This document shows, in pieces, positions 8,215-17,514 of a stretch of 64,000 nt of DNA. Positions within the stretch are counted from its first letter, which is position 1, and every line of letters starts with the position of its first letter. The notes under the pieces were generated by a model. The model saw only the letters and a program-made list of their open reading frames with translations. It did not search any database and was not told where the DNA came from. Source of the stretch: Ureibacillus chungkukjangi (lineage in GTDB: Bacteria; Bacillota; Bacilli; Bacillales_A; Planococcaceae); assembly GCF_003217295.1 (NCBI RefSeq), contig NZ_QJTJ01000001.1:186001-250000 (forward strand), read 5' to 3'. Position numbers and translations under genes: made by a program.

Positions 8215-10581
8215 TTATTTTAACTCCACTACAGTTACACCAAACCCACCTTCTCCAGCCTCACCGTATCGGAATGACTTCACACGCTTATGACCCTTTA
8301 AAAAGCTTTGGATCCCTTGTCTTAGTGCACCCGTTCCTTTACCATGAATGATTGAAACACGGGGATAGTTTGCTAAAAGTGCATCATCGATATATTTTTC
8401 GGTTCTTAATATCGCTTCTTCATATCGTTCACCGCGTAAATCTAATTCTAGTTTAACATGACCACCGCGATTTTTCACATTTGTCATGACAACTGTCTGC
8501 TTTTCTTTTTCAGGCTTTAAATACTGTAAATCTGATTCTTCAAGCTTCATTTTCAGAATACCGATTTGAACGACCCATTCAGTATCTGATACTTTTTCTA
8601 CTAGCGTTCCTTTTTGACCGTAGCTCAGGGCTTTTACCTCGTCCCCAAGCTTTAAGTTTTGAGCTCGTTCTCGAATTTGCGCTTGTTTTTTAAGTACCTG
8701 ATTTTCCTGCGGCGCTGCGGCATCTAATTTTTTCTTTGCTTCAATTAACTCATGCTCTTTTACAACCTTGCTTGCATTTGCTCGCATTTCACGGAGCTCC
8801 GCTATTACCTTTTCAGATTCTTCCTTCGCTTCATCCACAATTTTACGCGCTTTTTCTTTTGCTTTTTTCTCTAAAGCTTCCTTTTTCTCGTCATAGGTTC
8901 TTAATCGTTCCTCTAGCTGCTCATGTAATTGCTGAGCTTCTTCTAATAATGCATGAGCTTCGTCTGCTTCACGTTCAGAACGACGTCGACTTTCCTCTAA
9001 TGAGGCTATCATAGATTCGACTTCATGGCGGTCAGAGCCTGTGAAGCTACGTGCTTGCTGAATTATTGATTCCTTTAAGCCAAGACGTTTTGAAATTTCA
9101 AAGGCATTTGAGCGACCTGGCACACCAATTAGTAAACGATAGGTTGGGCTCAATGTCTCGATATCAAATTCCACACTTGCATTGACCACTCCTGGACGAT
9201 TATAGCCATATGCTTTTAGTTCGGGATAGTGAGTAGTTGCCATTACTCGTGCCCCACGCCCAACTACTTCATCTAGAATAGAGATTGCTAGTGCTGCTCC
9301 CTCTTGAGGATCTGTACCTGCTCCTAATTCATCAAATAAAACAAGCGAACGAGCATCAAATTTACCTAATATATCAACAATATTGACCATATGAGAAGAG
9401 AAGGTCGATAACGATTGCTCGATAGATTGCTCGTCCCCGATATCTGCAAATAATTGATTAAACACTGCTAGCTCAGAACCGTCTAACGCTGGTACTGGTA
9501 ACCCTGCTTGTGCCATTAACGTACATAGACCCACCGTTTTTAAGGTTACAGTTTTACCACCAGTATTTGGACCAGTAATTACGATTGCTGTGACATCTTG
9601 CCCTAATTCTATTGTGTTTGGAACTGCTTCTTCAATTGAAATTAGTGGATGTCTCGCTCGAACTAAACGGATATAGCCTTCTTCATTCATTTTTGGCTTT
9701 GTGCATTTGTTAGCTTGACCATATTTACCTTTTGCCAGGATGACATCGATGTCACCTAAAATTTGAACAAGGACAAATAAATCGTGGGCAACCTCCTGCA
9801 CTCTCACCGATAACTCCAATAAGATTCGTTCGATTTCAGCTTTTTCCTTCACCTTTAAACGCTGTATTTCATTATTTGCTTGTACAACTGATTCTGGCTC
9901 TATGAATAATGTTTGTCCTGATGAGGATTGGTCATGGACAATCCCACCGTAATGACCTCGGTATTCTTGCTTAACAGGAATAACAAATCGTTCATTACGA
10001 ATAGTTACGATTGCATCAGAAAGCATTTTTGTGGCATTAGAACCACGAGTAAAGCTTTCTAATTTTTGCCTTACCTTCGCCTCCTCTGCACGAAGAGATT
10101 GTCGTATTGAACGCAATGTGGTACTTGCAGAGTCTAATACTGCTCCATTATCATCAATACAATCATTGATTTCATGCTGTAATGCCGTTAAAATAGGCAT
10201 TTGCTCTTTTCTTTCAACAAAATGAGGAATTGTAATTGTGTCTTCCTGTTCAATATCCTCGATGAAATTTCGAAGGATTCTACTTGCACGAATGGTACTG
10301 GCAATCTCCATTAACTCCATCGAGCTCAACATGCCACCAATCTGTGCACGCTTCGATTGAGGGCGTACATCGAAAATACCACCCATTGGTACATTTCCTT
10401 TTACACGCAAAATGGAAAGACCCTCATCCATTTCTTCTAACAGCTCCACCACTGTTTTAAAATCAGTTTCAGGAATTAGTTGCCCGATTGCACTTTGTCC
10501 TAATGAAGAGGTACAGTATTTTGCAACCTGTTCTCGTACTTTGTCGTATTCTAATGTCCTTAATGCGCGTTCAGCAATCAC
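8215..10581 (-). CDS. mutS2: Endonuclease MutS2 (ribosome quality control / anti-recombination ATPase)
   Basis: MutS-family ATPase without the mismatch-recognition domain; family members split stalled ribosomes or suppress recombination. It has 788 residues, the usual length. Walker A GPNTGGKT is at 337-344 and the Walker B region LVLFDELGAGTDP at 413-425. A long charged coiled coil spans about 515-630. A C-terminal Smr nuclease domain (about 713-788) carries LDLRG and HGKGTG. It starts at GTG with AGGAGG nine bases upstream and lies 40 bp after polX, so the two are probably one operon. Confidence 0.96.
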   Translation of the reverse strand: MIAERALRTLEYDKVREQVAKYCTSSLGQSAIGQLIPETDFKTVVELLEEMDEGLSILRVKGNVPMGGIFDVRPQSKRAQIGGMLSSMELMEIASTIRASRILRNFIEDIEQEDTITIPHFVERKEQMPILTALQHEINDCIDDNGAVLDSASTTLRSIRQSLRAEEAKVRQKLESFTRGSNATKMLSDAIVTIRNERFVIPVKQEYRGHYGGIVHDQSSSGQTLFIEPESVVQANNEIQRLKVKEKAEIERILLELSVRVQEVAHDLFVLVQILGDIDVILAKGKYGQANKCTKPKMNEEGYIRLVRARHPLISIEEAVPNTIELGQDVTAIVITGPNTGGKTVTLKTVGLCTLMAQAGLPVPALDGSELAVFNQLFADIGDEQSIEQSLSTFSSHMVNIVDILGKFDARSLVLFDELGAGTDPQEGAALAISILDEVVGRGARVMATTHYPELKAYGYNRPGVVNASVEFDIETLSPTYRLLIGVPGRSNAFEISKRLGLKESIIQQARSFTGSDRHEVESMIASLEESRRRSEREADEAHALLEEAQQLHEQLEERLRTYDEKKEALEKKAKEKARKIVDEAKEESEKVIAELREMRANASKVVKEHELIEAKKKLDAAAPQENQVLKKQAQIRERAQNLKLGDEVKALSYGQKGTLVEKVSDTEWVVQIGILKMKLEESDLQYLKPEKEKQTVVMTNVKNRGGHVKLELDLRGERYEEAILRTEKYIDDALLANYPRVSIIHGKGTGALRQGIQSFLKGHKRVKSFRYGEAGEGGFGVTVVELK

Positions 10582-10621
10582 TCCCGAACACCTCCTAGCT
10601 CTTATAATTCGTACAATTCAA

Positions 10622-12331
10622 TTATTTATTTTTCATGATAAAGGCTTCAAATTGCTCTAATGACCATGTATTAACGATTAAATCTTTTTTCAGCCATGCT
10701 TTTTGAGCATATTTTGTGCCGATTTCCATTACATCTAGCTGCTCGATAGCATGGGCATCTGTATTAATGGCAATCGGAACATTAAGCTCCATCGCCATCA
10801 CTAAATGCTCGATACGAAGATCTAGTCGGTACGGGCTAGCATTCAGTTCGAGGATTTTTCCTGATTCTGCTGCCCATTGAATCAATTGTGGTATATCTGG
10901 ATTATAACCTTCACGCTGTCCAATAATTCGACCGGTTGGATGTGCTATCATGTGCACATATGGATTTTGCATGGCTGTTTTAAGTCTTTCCATAATTATC
11001 TCTTGCGATTGTGAAAAGCTTGAGTGAATCGATGCAATAACAAAATCTAGACCTTTTAAAACCTCGTCCTCAAAGTCTAACGAACCATCGGGCAAAATAT
11101 CCATCTCTGTTCCAGCAAACAGTCGAAACTCTGGATGCGCTTCATTAAAATCATATATTTCAAGACGTTGTTTAGCTAATCTTTCAGGTGTAAGTCCATT
11201 TGCCACTTTTAAATATTGTGAATGGTCCGTAATTACTCCATGTGTATAGCCGCGCTTGATTAACGCTTCTCCCATTTCTCTTACTGTATGAGCTCCATCA
11301 GACCAAGTCGTATGCATATGCAAATCCGAAACAATTTGCTCTAAGGTAACAAGACCATTTATTTCGTCTAAACGCTCTAATTCCTTCCCTGACTCACGTA
11401 CAGTCGGTGGAATAAATGGTAGATCAAAATGGGCAAAGAATGCTTCTTCAGAGTCAAAGGTCATGATGGAACCATCTGGTTGTTCGACCCCATATTCACT
11501 TATTTTCTTCCCCTGCTCCTTCGCCAATTGTCGCATACGAACATTATGATCCTTTGAGCCAGTAAAGTGATGAAGAGCTGTTGCGTATTCTTTTAGCGTA
11601 ACTAAACGGAAATCTACACTTACAGGATCTTCTGCCTCCAAAATAACTGACACCTTTGTATCTCCTGCTGCAACAACTTCCTTCACGGTAAGGTCCTTAA
11701 GTAATCGATCCTTAACAAGCTCAGGCTGTTCTGTTGCCACAATAAAATCTACATCCTTACTCATTTCACTAACTCGGCGGAAGCTTCCTGCCACAGAAAA
11801 CTTTTGAATTTCTTCTATCGAATTCAATAATTCATTAATTTCTGCTACAATTTCTTGCAGGTACCAAATAGGTAACTTCTCGCTACGTTCTCCGAAATGC
11901 TCAAGCTCTTTTAAAATTTTCTCTTCTGATTTTGGTCCGAAACCTGCTAGCTTTTGAATTTTTTGGGATTCACAGGCTTCCTTTAAGCTTTCTGCACTAT
12001 CTACACCTAGCTCACTATAAAGCTTTGCTAATTTCTTACCGCCTAAACCAGGCAGCTTTAATAATGGAATTAACCCCTTTGGTACGGCTTCCTCTAGCTC
12101 TTTTAGTTGAGTAGAGCTACCCGTTTCAATCAGCTCATGAATAACGGTTGCCGTTCCTTTTCCAATCCCTTTAAGCTTTGTAATATCTTCTATTTCATTT
12201 AAACTACGTTCGTCTAATTCAAGGGCATTGGCTGCTTTACGAAAAGCCGAGACTTTAAACGGATTTTCACCTTGAAGCTCTAGTAATAAGGCAATTTTCT
12301 CTAGTGTTTTAATGACAATTTTTTTATTCAT
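10622..12331 (-). CDS. polX: DNA polymerase/3'-5' exonuclease PolX
   Basis: Family X repair polymerase of 569 residues, involved in gap filling and base-excision repair. The N-terminal helix-hairpin-helix region is at 1-130. The nucleotidyltransferase core carries the acidic pair in SKDVDFIVA (about 192-200). The C-terminal PHP exonuclease domain begins at SDLHMHTTWSDGAH and ends with the NTDAHAIEQL metal-binding histidine. A GGGGG ribosome site precedes the ATG. The order cvpA-polX-mutS2 is conserved in Bacillales. Confidence 0.95.
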   Translation of the reverse strand: MNKKIVIKTLEKIALLLELQGENPFKVSAFRKAANALELDERSLNEIEDITKLKGIGKGTATVIHELIETGSSTQLKELEEAVPKGLIPLLKLPGLGGKKLAKLYSELGVDSAESLKEACESQKIQKLAGFGPKSEEKILKELEHFGERSEKLPIWYLQEIVAEINELLNSIEEIQKFSVAGSFRRVSEMSKDVDFIVATEQPELVKDRLLKDLTVKEVVAAGDTKVSVILEAEDPVSVDFRLVTLKEYATALHHFTGSKDHNVRMRQLAKEQGKKISEYGVEQPDGSIMTFDSEEAFFAHFDLPFIPPTVRESGKELERLDEINGLVTLEQIVSDLHMHTTWSDGAHTVREMGEALIKRGYTHGVITDHSQYLKVANGLTPERLAKQRLEIYDFNEAHPEFRLFAGTEMDILPDGSLDFEDEVLKGLDFVIASIHSSFSQSQEIIMERLKTAMQNPYVHMIAHPTGRIIGQREGYNPDIPQLIQWAAESGKILELNASPYRLDLRIEHLVMAMELNVPIAINTDAHAIEQLDVMEIGTKYAQKAWLKKDLIVNTWSLEQFEAFIMKNK

Positions 12332-12402
12332 GATTTACCCCCTATAAGAAATCTGGATTGTTCAAAAATAATTTATCAAAGGCGCACTTTCCTTTGTTCG
12401 TG

Positions 12403-12444
12403 GAAAAAGGAAATGCCCCAAAAAGTCGCTTTTGGGACATTTCC
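12403..12444 (-). terminator. Intrinsic terminator after cvpA
   Basis: GGAAATG-n-CCCAAAA pairs with TTTTGGG-n-CATTTCC (12409-12444, one mismatch), followed on the minus strand by TTTTT. It separates zapA-cvpA from polX-mutS2. Confidence 0.85.
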
Positions 12445-12489
12445 TTCATATCGATTATCTACGACTGACGATAATCTTAGCTCATATGT

Positions 12490-13032
12490 CTAGTGCTCTT
12501 TATAGATATACCACCAGTCTTGAACCATGTCTGTAAAGAATGGAGTATGCTCTAACATGAGCTTTGCAATGATGGAACCATCCATTAAATTTTGTAGGGA
12601 TCCTATTGGAAGCAATGCTAACACATACATGCCAATAAATACTATCAAATAGAATTCCACAAAACAGAGGACAGCACCTAATAGTCGGTTGACTGAATTT
12701 AAAATTGGTAAATACGTTAAAAAATCAAAAATGGAGCCAAGAATTTGTAAAGCAATTTTTACTGCAAAGAAAATTACAGCAAAGGCTATAATACGGTAAA
12801 ATGTTTGGTCAACATTTAACTGATCAAGAACAAGCATCATAGATAAATCATCTGTAACTCCTGGATATGGAATCCATAAAACAAACTTTTCCGCAAGCGG
12901 CTTATAGTAGACAAACGCTACAAAAAGTGCAACAAAATAGCTGACAAGATGAATGGCCTGAACAATAAAGCCACGTTTAAGTCCTATTAGTATACTAGCA
13001 GCAAATATAATAAGTAATATAATATCTAGCAT
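12490..13032 (-). CDS. cvpA: CvpA-family membrane protein
   Basis: Membrane protein of 180 residues with about four transmembrane helices (about 3-15, 28-45, 80-100, 115-140) and the N-terminal signature of the CvpA/YshB family (ILIGLKRGFIVQAIHLVSY). E. coli CvpA is linked to colicin V export and bile resistance, while the Bacillus role is undefined. It starts five bases after the zapA stop with the ribosome site inside the zapA end, so it is translationally coupled to zapA. Confidence 0.88.
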   Translation of the reverse strand: MLDIILLIIFAASILIGLKRGFIVQAIHLVSYFVALFVAFVYYKPLAEKFVLWIPYPGVTDDLSMMLVLDQLNVDQTFYRIIAFAVIFFAVKIALQILGSIFDFLTYLPILNSVNRLLGAVLCFVEFYLIVFIGMYVLALLPIGSLQNLMDGSIIAKLMLEHTPFFTDMVQDWWYIYKEH

Positions 13033-13037
13033 TCACT

Positions 13038-13298
13038 TCAACCCTTTAATTTTTTCAATTCTTCTTCAAGCTTTTCAACTTGTTCTTTTAATTTTAGTAA
13101 TTCATGTACGGTATTGACAGCTGTTAAAACGGCAAGCTTGGAACTATCTAATGAAGGATTATGTACACGTATTTCTCGCATTTTATCATCTACTATAGAA
13201 GCAACTAATCTCATATGTCCAGTAGACTCGGTCCCAACCATTTTATAGGAATGACCATAAATTTCTACTGATATTCGATTTTTTTCTTGGTCAGCCAT
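13038..13298 (-). CDS. zapA: Cell-division protein ZapA
   Basis: FtsZ-associated protein that bundles Z-ring filaments. It has 86 residues from the ATG at 13298, chosen because AGGAGG lies six bases upstream; an in-frame start at 13349 lacks this. The globular head ([15 protein letters not shown]) is followed by a C-terminal coiled coil rich in Leu, Glu and Lys. It leads the zapA-cvpA pair. Confidence 0.94.
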   Translation of the reverse strand: MADQEKNRISVEIYGHSYKMVGTESTGHMRLVASIVDDKMREIRVHNPSLDSSKLAVLTAVNTVHELLKLKEQVEKLEEELKKLKG

Positions 13299-13743
13299 GC
13301 AATACCTCCTAAAACTTAGCAAAACAGTGTAATCCTTAAAAACTACCATCCAACTCTCAAATCAATTGAAACTTATAGATTTGAGTAATTTCTGCTTCAT
13401 TAGAATACATTAATAAAATTTATAATACATATCATACCATCTTTAGTTTATACAGCACAACTACATTAAGGTTACAAAACCAATACTATCAAGACTTTTG
13501 GTCACGTACCTAGTCTTTAGCTTTGTAAATAAATGTTTATTAACGCAGCTATTCACCCTCATTTAAGACTCATAAATAGACATATGTCCCTATTTAGGGG
13601 TTATTCTATTGTCTTCAAAGTAAACTCGTTATAATGATACTATGGATTATAAAATATGGTAATTTTAAATATGGTATTCGAATAGCTTAAATCGAATTCT
13701 ATTGTTTTTTATAAGTACCTTAAGGATGAAAGGAACGAATTAA
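13299..13743. other. Divergent intergenic region zapA / rnhC
   Basis: AT-rich, 445 bp. A TATAAT at 13630-13635 (plus strand) with a weak -35 is the best rnhC promoter candidate, and an unusually long leader follows. The zapA promoter was not resolved. No reading frame or RNA motif was recognised. Confidence 0.45.
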
Positions 13744-14700
13744 ATGTCAAATATTGTGTTATTGCTTTCAACCGACCAACAAAATAAGGTGAAATCCTAT
13801 TATGCTTCCTCAGCTGTCGAACGAAAAGCTCCAGGTGTTATTTTTGCTGCTAAGCTTCCAGATACAGCAATTACTGTCTATAAATCTGGAAAAGTAATGT
13901 TCCAGGGTAGTGGTGCTACAAGAGAAGCGAGCCGTTGGGGTGAAGTAAAAGAAACCTCTTCAAATTCATCAACAGCTACCGATTCAAATAAAATCATTAA
14001 AACGAAGGGCGATATACTTCCAGAAAAATTCGCTACTCTCTCAGTGCTAGGATCGGATGAGACTGGTACAGGGGATTATTTCGGCCCGATTACAGTAGCC
14101 GCTGTTTATGTACCTAAGGAAAAAATTGAGCTGATTTATGAGCTTGGTGTAAAGGACTCTAAAATGTTGACTGACCAAATTATGCTCAAAATTGCTCCTG
14201 ATATTATGGCTGTTTGTCCTCACAGCATTTTAACATTAAGAAATGATAAGTATAATGCAATACAAGCTAAAGGCTATTCCCAAGGAAAAATCAAAGCAAT
14301 GCTTCATAACCAAGCATTAAAGCATGTCTTAACAAAAATAGAGCCCGAAACACCCGAGTATATTTTGATTGACCAATTTGCTGAGCGAAATATTTATTAC
14401 AATCATATTAAAAATGAAAAAGCGATAGTTCGGGAAAATGTGTTATTTTCAACAAAGGCTGAGCAGCTTCATGTAGCAGTTGCTGCAGCATCCATTCTAG
14501 CTCGCTATGCATTCTTAAAGGAAATGGACAAGTTATCTAAAACTGTTGGCATGAACTTACAAAAAGGTGCCAGTGGTAAAGTAGATGAAATGGCAGCACG
14601 TATTTGGCTAAAGCATGGCGAGGAAACCTTGAAATCAATCTCTAAATGGCATTTTGCAAATACTGAAAAAGCTCGGAAGTTAGTGAATAAAAGTAAATAG
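13744..14700 (+). CDS. rnhC: Ribonuclease HIII
   Basis: Removes RNA from RNA-DNA hybrids in the cytoplasm. It has 318 residues with the RNase HIII-specific TBP-like N-terminal domain (about 1-85). The catalytic region starts with GSDETGTGDYFGP at about 100-112, where D and E are metal ligands. Later acidic residues lie in ELGVKDSKML and LIDQFAE. The ATG at 13744 is preceded by AAGGATGAAAGGA. It points away from zapA, a common Bacillales arrangement. Confidence 0.95.
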   Translation: MSNIVLLLSTDQQNKVKSYYASSAVERKAPGVIFAAKLPDTAITVYKSGKVMFQGSGATREASRWGEVKETSSNSSTATDSNKIIKTKGDILPEKFATLSVLGSDETGTGDYFGPITVAAVYVPKEKIELIYELGVKDSKMLTDQIMLKIAPDIMAVCPHSILTLRNDKYNAIQAKGYSQGKIKAMLHNQALKHVLTKIEPETPEYILIDQFAERNIYYNHIKNEKAIVRENVLFSTKAEQLHVAVAAASILARYAFLKEMDKLSKTVGMNLQKGASGKVDEMAARIWLKHGEETLKSISKWHFANTEKARKLVNKSK

Positions 14701-14703
14701 AAG

Positions 14704-14746
14704 AAAGAGAAACGCTTCAATAATTAGTAGCGTTTCTCTTTTCATT
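14704..14746 (+). terminator. Intrinsic terminator of rnhC
   Basis: A 13-bp stem (14704-14716 with 14729-14741) runs into a T-rich tract just after the rnhC stop. The A-run on the other side lets it also serve the converging symporter gene. Confidence 0.88.
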
Positions 14747-14755
14747 CTTATACTA

Positions 14756-16189
14756 CTATGCATTTTCAACTTCTAGTGTTCTATTTAAATCTGTTTTATT
14801 TGGAAGAATAAATGAAACTATAATCGTTAATAGTACGGAAATTAGTACTCCCCACAGGATTCCAAATAACACAGACGCAATAGCTCCTGAAAGTAAACCG
14901 ATTCGACCACCCCAAACAGATACTCGGCTATTTTGTGACCCCATTTCAAATTTTTCAAACTTTCGCTTTTTCCATAGAAGCCCAACAATCAATACTGGTA
15001 CTACCCCACCACCTGTTAGTGTATAGGCAAAGGAGAATAGACTAATAATGGATTCTGAATAATTTGCCGCTAGTGTTGAAAATACGCCAACCAAAACAAC
15101 GACCCATTTGGAGAGGACGATTAGCTTCGCATCTTTTATTTCCCTGGAAAAAGGAATCACTAGATCATTCACAATGACGATGGCTGCAGAATGCAATAAT
15201 GAAGAGGCACTCGAAATGGCGGCTAAGAAGATTAAAATGAAGAAAACAAGTGCGGTAAATTGAGTCATTTCATTTAAGATTAACCACGAAACAGCATTTG
15301 CAGATTCCACATCTGGGTTTAATGCTTTTACTATCATTCCTGAAACAGAGGCTAAAATCGTAAACATAATAGCACCGATTCCACTATATAACATCGCCCG
15401 ACTAGCAGCTTTGGGATTTTCCGCTGCAAAACAACGTTGCCAGTACATTTGAGCTGCCAACACTCCAAAACAACCGGTAACAAAGAGCGTTACAATCTCC
15501 CATCCAGAAATGTCAATTTGCGTTAAATGGCTAGCATTCACTTCAGCTAGCATTATTTTCAGATTCGAATAACTAAAATCAATCTTTGCGTAAACTTTAA
15601 TATAAAACCATATGGCTATCCCTAACAACAAAACTCCCTGTATAAAATCAGTCCATACAACAGAAAGCATCCCGCCAATTGTTGTATAAATAATAAAAAC
15701 CGCTGTAAAGAAAAAGATTAATGGCAGTGGGTCTGCTCCCGTAAAGACAGAAAAAAGCTGCCCCATTCCTTTTGCTTGTCCTCCAATCCAGGCAATCATA
15801 ATAGCTGATGTTAATACTCCTACAATCGCTCTCGATACCTTGTCTCTTAATATCAAATCATTTAATAATTCAGCAATACTTTTATAGGTAAACTTAGCAG
15901 CAAACCCTGCAAATAATAATGCAAAGAGTATTTTTGCACCTTGCTCTCCAATAATGAATGGAATGTTGGCAATCCCGGTTTCAAAGCCCTTCGAGGAGTG
16001 CCCGATAAAATTACCTACCCCCATAATTGTCGCAAGATCGGTAAATAGAAGTAAGAAAAATGGCAGTGTTCCACCAGCAATAGCAAACTGCAAAAAGCTC
16101 TCTTTTGACTTTTTTCTAAATCTTAAAGACATTCCAATGAAAAATAGGCTTAATACAACCGTCACAATCCAGGTCCAAGTTGCCAGCAT
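14756..16189 (-). CDS. Sodium:solute symporter (SSS family)
   Basis: Polytopic inner-membrane transporter of 477 residues with about 12-13 hydrophobic helices. The SSS signature region (TIGGMLSVVWTDFIQGVLL, about 168-186) follows a TWxGGQ-like IAWIGGQAKGMGQL segment. The family couples Na+ to uptake of sugars, amino acids or carboxylates such as proline and pantothenate; the substrate cannot be assigned here. The ATG has GGGGGAAAG just upstream. The neighbouring isochorismatase-like gene ends in its own terminator, so a shared function is uncertain. Confidence 0.85.
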   Translation of the reverse strand: MLATWTWIVTVVLSLFFIGMSLRFRKKSKESFLQFAIAGGTLPFFLLLFTDLATIMGVGNFIGHSSKGFETGIANIPFIIGEQGAKILFALLFAGFAAKFTYKSIAELLNDLILRDKVSRAIVGVLTSAIMIAWIGGQAKGMGQLFSVFTGADPLPLIFFFTAVFIIYTTIGGMLSVVWTDFIQGVLLLGIAIWFYIKVYAKIDFSYSNLKIMLAEVNASHLTQIDISGWEIVTLFVTGCFGVLAAQMYWQRCFAAENPKAASRAMLYSGIGAIMFTILASVSGMIVKALNPDVESANAVSWLILNEMTQFTALVFFILIFLAAISSASSLLHSAAIVIVNDLVIPFSREIKDAKLIVLSKWVVVLVGVFSTLAANYSESIISLFSFAYTLTGGGVVPVLIVGLLWKKRKFEKFEMGSQNSRVSVWGGRIGLLSGAIASVLFGILWGVLISVLLTIIVSFILPNKTDLNRTLEVENA

Positions 16190-16250
16190 TTCTTTCCCCC
16201 TTTTCTCGTAGTTATTTCATACCTATGCTCTCTACCCATCATGTAGAAAT

Positions 16251-16293
16251 TAAAAACCATACACCACTCGTTGGAAATACAAGCTGTGTATGG
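16251..16293 (-). terminator. Intrinsic terminator of the isochorismatase-family gene
   Basis: CCATACAC (16257-16264) pairs with GTGTATGG (16286-16293), and on the minus strand a T-run (TTTTTA) follows. It separates the hydrolase gene from the symporter gene. Confidence 0.75.
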
Positions 16294-16319
16294 CTAAACT
16301 AAATCTATATTATTTTATT

Positions 16320-16859
16320 TTATTTTACTAGCTTACTAATTGCTTTAAATTGGTCCCCTTTTGCGATTTGGAGCATTTCAAATAGTGCCATTTCAACAGT
16401 TGTTACCTTCACACCAAGCTGCAGCATTTTTTGAAGGCCAATTTCATGGCTTTTTGCCGTACGGGAGGATATACAATCTGCTAACACTTCAACTTCATAG
16501 CCATTCTGTATAAGGTGGGCGGCAGTTTGATAGACACAAATATGTGTCTCGATTCCCGCAAGCAAAACTTTTTTGCGATTTGTTGCTTCAAGCTGTTCAA
16601 CAAATTCAGGTGTATCATAAGCACTGAACGTTATTTTTTCAATCGGCTTTTGGTTTGGTAACGCCTGTGCAATTTTGTCGACAGTTGGTCCAAGTCCCTT
16701 TGGATATTGTTCCAGCCATAATACAGGACATCCTAATATTTGTACTCCTTCAGTTACCTTCGCTATATTAGAAATTACAAACTCGCTATCATGAACAATT
16801 TCTGCCAATCTTCCTTGAATATCAATTAAAACTAAAACCGTCTCTTCTTTTGTAAGCAT
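16320..16859 (-). CDS. Isochorismatase-family cysteine hydrolase (YcaC-like)
   Basis: Cytoplasmic alpha/beta hydrolase of 179 residues. The ATG at 16859 is preferred because AAAGGGG lies eight bases upstream; the ATGs at 16865 and 16898 fit less well. The catalytic triad of the family is visible as D13 (LIDIQ), K75 (PIEKITFSA) and C108 (GIETHICVYQTA). Sequence style is closest to YcaC-type hydrolases of unknown substrate rather than nicotinamidase or true isochorismatase. Confidence 0.88.
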   Translation of the reverse strand: MLTKEETVLVLIDIQGRLAEIVHDSEFVISNIAKVTEGVQILGCPVLWLEQYPKGLGPTVDKIAQALPNQKPIEKITFSAYDTPEFVEQLEATNRKKVLLAGIETHICVYQTAAHLIQNGYEVEVLADCISSRTAKSHEIGLQKMLQLGVKVTTVEMALFEMLQIAKGDQFKAISKLVK

Positions 16860-16948
16860 CTCCATATCCCCTTTGTTCAATATTTCTACTTTATTCATTA
16901 TATATGATTCGATTTAGATATTAAATTCTCTAACCCTCCTAAACTAAT

Positions 16949-16977
16949 TTGAAACAAAATGGAAGGACATGTATAGT
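16949..16977 (+). promoter_or_regulatory. Sigma-A promoter of the 17.0-kb membrane protein gene
   Basis: TTGAAA (16949-16954), 17 bp, TATAGT (16972-16977). The predicted start is only about 15-20 bp before the coding region. Confidence 0.8.
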
Positions 16978-17000
16978 ATTGATTAGAGAGGATGATATTT

Positions 17001-17477
17001 TTGATTCGTTTAAGCTGGCTAATAAGTCTAGGCCTTTCACTCCTTGGCTTTTTAATAATAGGTCATTTCTTTACCATCCAACCCGAGGAGACTTTGAGCA
17101 ATGGAAGCTTAGGCTTTATTGGCATTATTTTTGTACTGCCGTTTTTATTGCTTAGTATCTTTATAACCTTTAGGTACATTCTAACTTTGACAAGAAGCAC
17201 TGCTGATCGCCTGATGAAGGCGCTATCAATTGTTGTCGGATTTTTAATGCTTGCTGTCCTGGTATATTTAACAATGGATTATAAAAATGATATTTTAGTT
17301 ACATTGGACGGGGTTAACACTGGAGGCACCCTCACTCTTCCAAAGTTAAACGAATATACATATACGATTTATTTTAATTTTTATACCTTTGCATTGATTC
17401 ATGCTATTGTTGGGGTCATTGCTGCTATCATTGGGCTCATAAAGCCTGACACGAAAAAAGAAGAGTTGGCGGAGTAA
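17001..17477 (+). CDS. Unknown four-helix membrane protein
   Basis: About 158 residues with four strongly hydrophobic segments (about 4-24, 36-58, 70-90, 130-150), ending in a short charged tail. I do not recognise the family. The TTG at 17001 has GAGAGG nine bases upstream; an ATG at 16992 in frame starts directly on the GAGAGG and is less likely. It has a good sigma-A promoter and its own terminator, so it is a single-gene transcript between an isochorismatase-like gene and pheT. Confidence 0.7.
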   Translation: MIRLSWLISLGLSLLGFLIIGHFFTIQPEETLSNGSLGFIGIIFVLPFLLLSIFITFRYILTLTRSTADRLMKALSIVVGFLMLAVLVYLTMDYKNDILVTLDGVNTGGTLTLPKLNEYTYTIYFNFYTFALIHAIVGVIAAIIGLIKPDTKKEELAE

Positions 17478-17504
17478 ATTCCCGCGCAACTCTTCCTTTT
17501 TTTT
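17460..17504. terminator. Bidirectional intrinsic terminator
   Basis: GAAGAGTTG plus GCGG pairs with CCGC plus CAACTCTTC (17460-17495) and runs into eight Ts on the plus strand. The A-run before the stem gives Ts on the minus strand. It serves both the membrane protein gene and the converging pheT. Confidence 0.88.
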
Positions 17505-17514
17505 ATGAACGAGC